This document shows positions 61,624-64,000 of a stretch of 64,000 nt of DNA, in pieces (the stretch's first letter is position 1; every line of letters starts with the position of its first letter). Where the stretch lies: the NCBI RefSeq assembly GCF_000422465.1, contig NZ_KE383845.1:480241-544240 (forward strand), in the 5' to 3' direction. This stretch comes from Paenibacillus harenae DSM 16969 (GTDB lineage: Bacteria > Bacillota > Bacilli > Paenibacillales > Paenibacillaceae). The position numbers were made by a program, and so were the translations under genes. Under the pieces are notes generated by a model. That model worked only from the letters and a program-made list of their open reading frames with translations. It did no database searches and had not been told where the DNA came from.

Positions 61624-63381
61624 TCATCGCTCCTCCCTCTGCCCGTCCTTTGCGGTAACCGGGAATGTAATGTACACCGCGGTACCTTCATGCAAACGGC
61701 TCTCCAAGCGCAAATCCGCCTCTTCTCCGTAAAACAACTTGATTCGCCGGTAAATATTCAATAAACCGATTCCCTTATCCGTGTCCTCATTTATATAACC
61801 CGGCTCGTGATACAGCTTCATCTTGTTCAACAATTCCGCATACTGCCGTTCATCCATACCGTAGCCCGTATCCCTTATTGCAAACCGGATGCGATTGGAC
61901 TCTATTCTGCAAACCCCGATGTGAACAACGCCTTTTCCGACCTTTCTCTCCAATCCGTGGAAAACCGCATTTTCCACAATCGGCTGAAGCAGCATTTTGA
62001 GCATGCATTCCTCCAGCAATTCCTCATCGGCATCAATGATGATTTTGAATCTTCCTCTGAAGCGGAAATCGATGATTTTAGCATACTCGTTGGCGTGGTC
62101 AATCTCATCCTTGACGCTCACGAAATTGCTTCCTTTCACCGCATACCTGAACATTCTGGAGAGGGAAGCCGATATATCGGCAATAACCTCAACCTCATGA
62201 ATCAGCGCGACGGCGCGCATACTCTCCAGCGTGTTATAGAGAAAATGCGGATTGATCTGGTTACGGAAGGCGGAAATTTCCATTTGTTTCTTCGTGAGCT
62301 CGATTTCATACATTCGCGCCTGAGTGGATTGAACTTCTTTGCTTAACGAATCGATATCGTCAAGCATCTTATTCAAATTCGCCCCCAAGACGCCAATCTC
62401 GTTATGGTGCATGACTTGATACCGGCTCTCCCCGCCCATTCTTGGATACGCTTTCATGAAATCCATCAGCTCTTTGATCGGCTTTAAAATCCGGGTGAAA
62501 AAGATAAATAAAAAGAAGCACAATATACAAATCATGACCGCATAAGTAAAAATGTTAAAGCGCTTTACCGTATCCAAATCGGCCAGCAATTCATCGCGCG
62601 GGATCAAGCTGATCAATTTCCAACCGGAGCGCGGCAACGTAATCGTCTGAACAATATAGCGTTTATTTCGCTCCCATTCCTCTACGCGGAACGAGTCCGG
62701 GTTCATCAGATTGCCTTCGGACGCAATCGTCATATTATTCCGGTCAAGCAGCATGACCTGCGAGTTTGCCGTCACTTTGGCGCTATTTAATATCGGACTG
62801 AAATTGGTTGCGTCCATAAAGAAACGTCCGATTCCCATAAATCCCGTTACGAGCCGATTGGAGTCCAATTGATAGATCGGCGCCGTAATGGCATAGAAGG
62901 AGCGCTTGCTGTCTCTCGAATCCGATAATGATGTGTCAATCAGGTTGGAATACTCGATGGATGAGACCGGTGAAGGGACCGCCTGCTTCGAGCCGCTGCC
63001 GATACTGGCCAGAAACTTTCCTTCTTTATCGTACAGCTGAATGCCTCTTATATTTTCTTTTAAGGAAATCGTATTCGCGAATACGGATAGCACCTCCTGG
63101 TTTTTCAATACCCGTGTCAGGACGTCGTCCGAGCTCAGATAGGCTTGTATGGTCGGGCTGTAAAACAGAAAGGTTGAAATTCCTTCCATGTCGGAATCGA
63201 AGCTATTCATTTTCTCCTCGACTTGAAGAAAAATCCGGCTCACCGATTCGGTCACTTTCACCTCGATAATCCGTTTGGCGATCAGATTGGAAATGACATA
63301 CGAAATGAGCAGAATGACCAGCATTAATAAACTCAAATAAAGGATTTGACGGATCAGGCTAAGCTTGCGGAAACGAATCAC
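61624..63381 (-). CDS. YesM-type sensor histidine kinase (cassette 2)
   Basis: The 585-residue protein begins MIRFRKLSLIRQILYLSLLM, with a first membrane helix to about residue 35, an extracytoplasmic sensor, a second helix near 280-300, HAMP, the core FRNQINPHFLYNTLE (His near 378) and HATPase motifs PIVENAVFHGLE and DTGYGM. It is the counterpart of the kinase at 46.2-47.9 kb. First gene of the inverted cassette; its promoter lies in 63382-63507, shared with the divergent alcohol dehydrogenase. Confidence 0.92.
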   Translation of the reverse strand: MIRFRKLSLIRQILYLSLLMLVILLISYVISNLIAKRIIEVKVTESVSRIFLQVEEKMNSFDSDMEGISTFLFYSPTIQAYLSSDDVLTRVLKNQEVLSVFANTISLKENIRGIQLYDKEGKFLASIGSGSKQAVPSPVSSIEYSNLIDTSLSDSRDSKRSFYAITAPIYQLDSNRLVTGFMGIGRFFMDATNFSPILNSAKVTANSQVMLLDRNNMTIASEGNLMNPDSFRVEEWERNKRYIVQTITLPRSGWKLISLIPRDELLADLDTVKRFNIFTYAVMICILCFFLFIFFTRILKPIKELMDFMKAYPRMGGESRYQVMHHNEIGVLGANLNKMLDDIDSLSKEVQSTQARMYEIELTKKQMEISAFRNQINPHFLYNTLESMRAVALIHEVEVIADISASLSRMFRYAVKGSNFVSVKDEIDHANEYAKIIDFRFRGRFKIIIDADEELLEECMLKMLLQPIVENAVFHGLERKVGKGVVHIGVCRIESNRIRFAIRDTGYGMDERQYAELLNKMKLYHEPGYINEDTDKGIGLLNIYRRIKLFYGEEADLRLESRLHEGTAVYITFPVTAKDGQREER

Positions 63382-63507
63382 GAATACACCCCTCTATAGA
63401 GCTCCTTTATACAGAGCCAATTCAAGGATAAGTGTAAGGGAAAGATAAGAATAATTAAAGACGCATTTTACATAATAATGATGATTCATCCACTATGGAG
63501 GTGCAGC

Positions 63508-64000
63508 ATGAAAGCCGTTACCTATCAAGGACCGTACAAGGTCAAAGTAACAGAAGTCAAGGACGCCGCAATGGAGAAGAAGGACGATATCATCGTCCGG
63601 ATCACAAGCACCGCCATTTGCGGATCCGATTTGCATCTCTATCAAGGGAATTTCCCGCTGCCGGAAGGGTACGTCATCGGCCACGAGCCTATGGGAATTG
63701 TGGAGGAGGCCGGTTCTGAAGTCACGCGCGTCAAAAAAGGGGACCGCGTCGTCATTCCCTTCAACGTCTCATGCGGTGAATGCCATTATTGCAGACATCA
63801 TATGGAAAGCCAATGCGATAACAGCAATCCGCATTACGATTCGGGGGGTTACTTTGGCTATTCGGAGAAATTCGGCAACTATCCCGGCGGGCAAGCGGAG
63901 TATTTGCGCGTTCCGTTCGCTAACTTTACGCCGTTCGTCATTCCTCCGTCCTGCGAACTGGAGGACGAATCCCTTTTATTTTTATCGGATGTCCTGCCTA
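63508..64000 (+). CDS. Zinc-dependent alcohol dehydrogenase (partial)
   Basis: The gene starts at an ATG behind GGAGGTG and runs off the right edge after about 164 residues. Zinc-site motifs of medium-chain dehydrogenases are present: CGSDLHLYQGNFPLPEG, GHEPMGIVEEAG and the structural-zinc cysteines CGECHYCRHHMESQCD. The sequence YSEKFGNYPGGQAEYLRVPF is typical of the glutathione-independent formaldehyde-dehydrogenase-like branch. Substrate unknown. It is divergent from the cassette 2 kinase. Confidence 0.88.
   Translation, partial: MKAVTYQGPYKVKVTEVKDAAMEKKDDIIVRITSTAICGSDLHLYQGNFPLPEGYVIGHEPMGIVEEAGSEVTRVKKGDRVVIPFNVSCGECHYCRHHMESQCDNSNPHYDSGGYFGYSEKFGNYPGGQAEYLRVPFANFTPFVIPPSCELEDESLLFLSDVLP

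Overview
The window looks like the chromosome of a Paenibacillus/Cohnella-type spore former (Bacillales). Support comes from strong AGGAGG-type ribosome binding sites with frequent GTG/TTG starts, many AraC-type regulators, YesM/YesN two-component pairs beside Lpl/Ytc-type oligosaccharide ABC transporters, large secreted multidomain carbohydrate enzymes, and a sporulation-kinase-like PAS histidine kinase. Most of the DNA is moderately GC-rich; the kinase pair at 3.3-5.8 kb and the stretch at 38.2-40.1 kb read visibly more AT-rich.

Layout. 0-3.1 kb: AlkD- and AlkA-type DNA repair genes, a DUF4111-type nucleotidyltransferase and a PHP histidinol-phosphatase. 3.2-5.9 kb: two PAS histidine kinases, one of which has lost its phospho-acceptor histidine. 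6.4-12.7 kb: one 2,060-residue secreted protein joining a rhamnogalacturonan acetylesterase (CE12-like) to a rhamnogalacturonan lyase (PL11). 13-16.3 kb: a decayed stretch with remnants of a GH43 enzyme, an alpha/beta hydrolase and a DUF1697 protein between intact AraC and DHFR-family genes. 16.3-18.7 kb: TetR/GNAT operon and a lone nicotianamine-synthase/CntL-like gene. 19.3-28.2 kb: a probable phosphorus-scavenging locus (giant secreted OB-fold protein, 5'-nucleotidase-family enzyme, phnDCEE-type transporter). 28.3-33.2 kb: DUF4386 protein, MalT-like regulator, MFS exporter. 33.3-38.6 kb: GH42-GH105 operon with divergent AraC gene, a truncated MalT-like regulator and a small membrane protein. 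39.1-40.4 kb: a leader hairpin, a nuclease-like/HTH protein and a dense non-coding stretch of nested inverted repeats, 44-bp tandem repeats and a tRNA-Ala-like sequence. 40.5-45.9 kb: Gfo/Idh oxidoreductase, AraC regulator, GH28-like enzyme and an orphan solute-binding protein. 46.2-63.4 kb: two five-gene sensor/regulator/ABC-importer cassettes facing each other as an inverted pair around an AraC-type regulator. 63.5 kb to the end: a partial zinc alcohol dehydrogenase.

The main theme is use of the pectin branch rhamnogalacturonan-I. The secreted CE12-PL11 protein would deacetylate and cut the backbone outside the cell. Lpl-type importers controlled by YesMN-type pairs would take up the oligosaccharides. 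GH105 (unsaturated rhamnogalacturonyl hydrolase), GH42 (beta-galactosidase) and the GH28-like protein would finish degradation. Two catabolite-repression-like sites (near 12.72 and 55.74 kb) fit carbon control. These functions are inferred from family resemblance read by eye; no database search was run.
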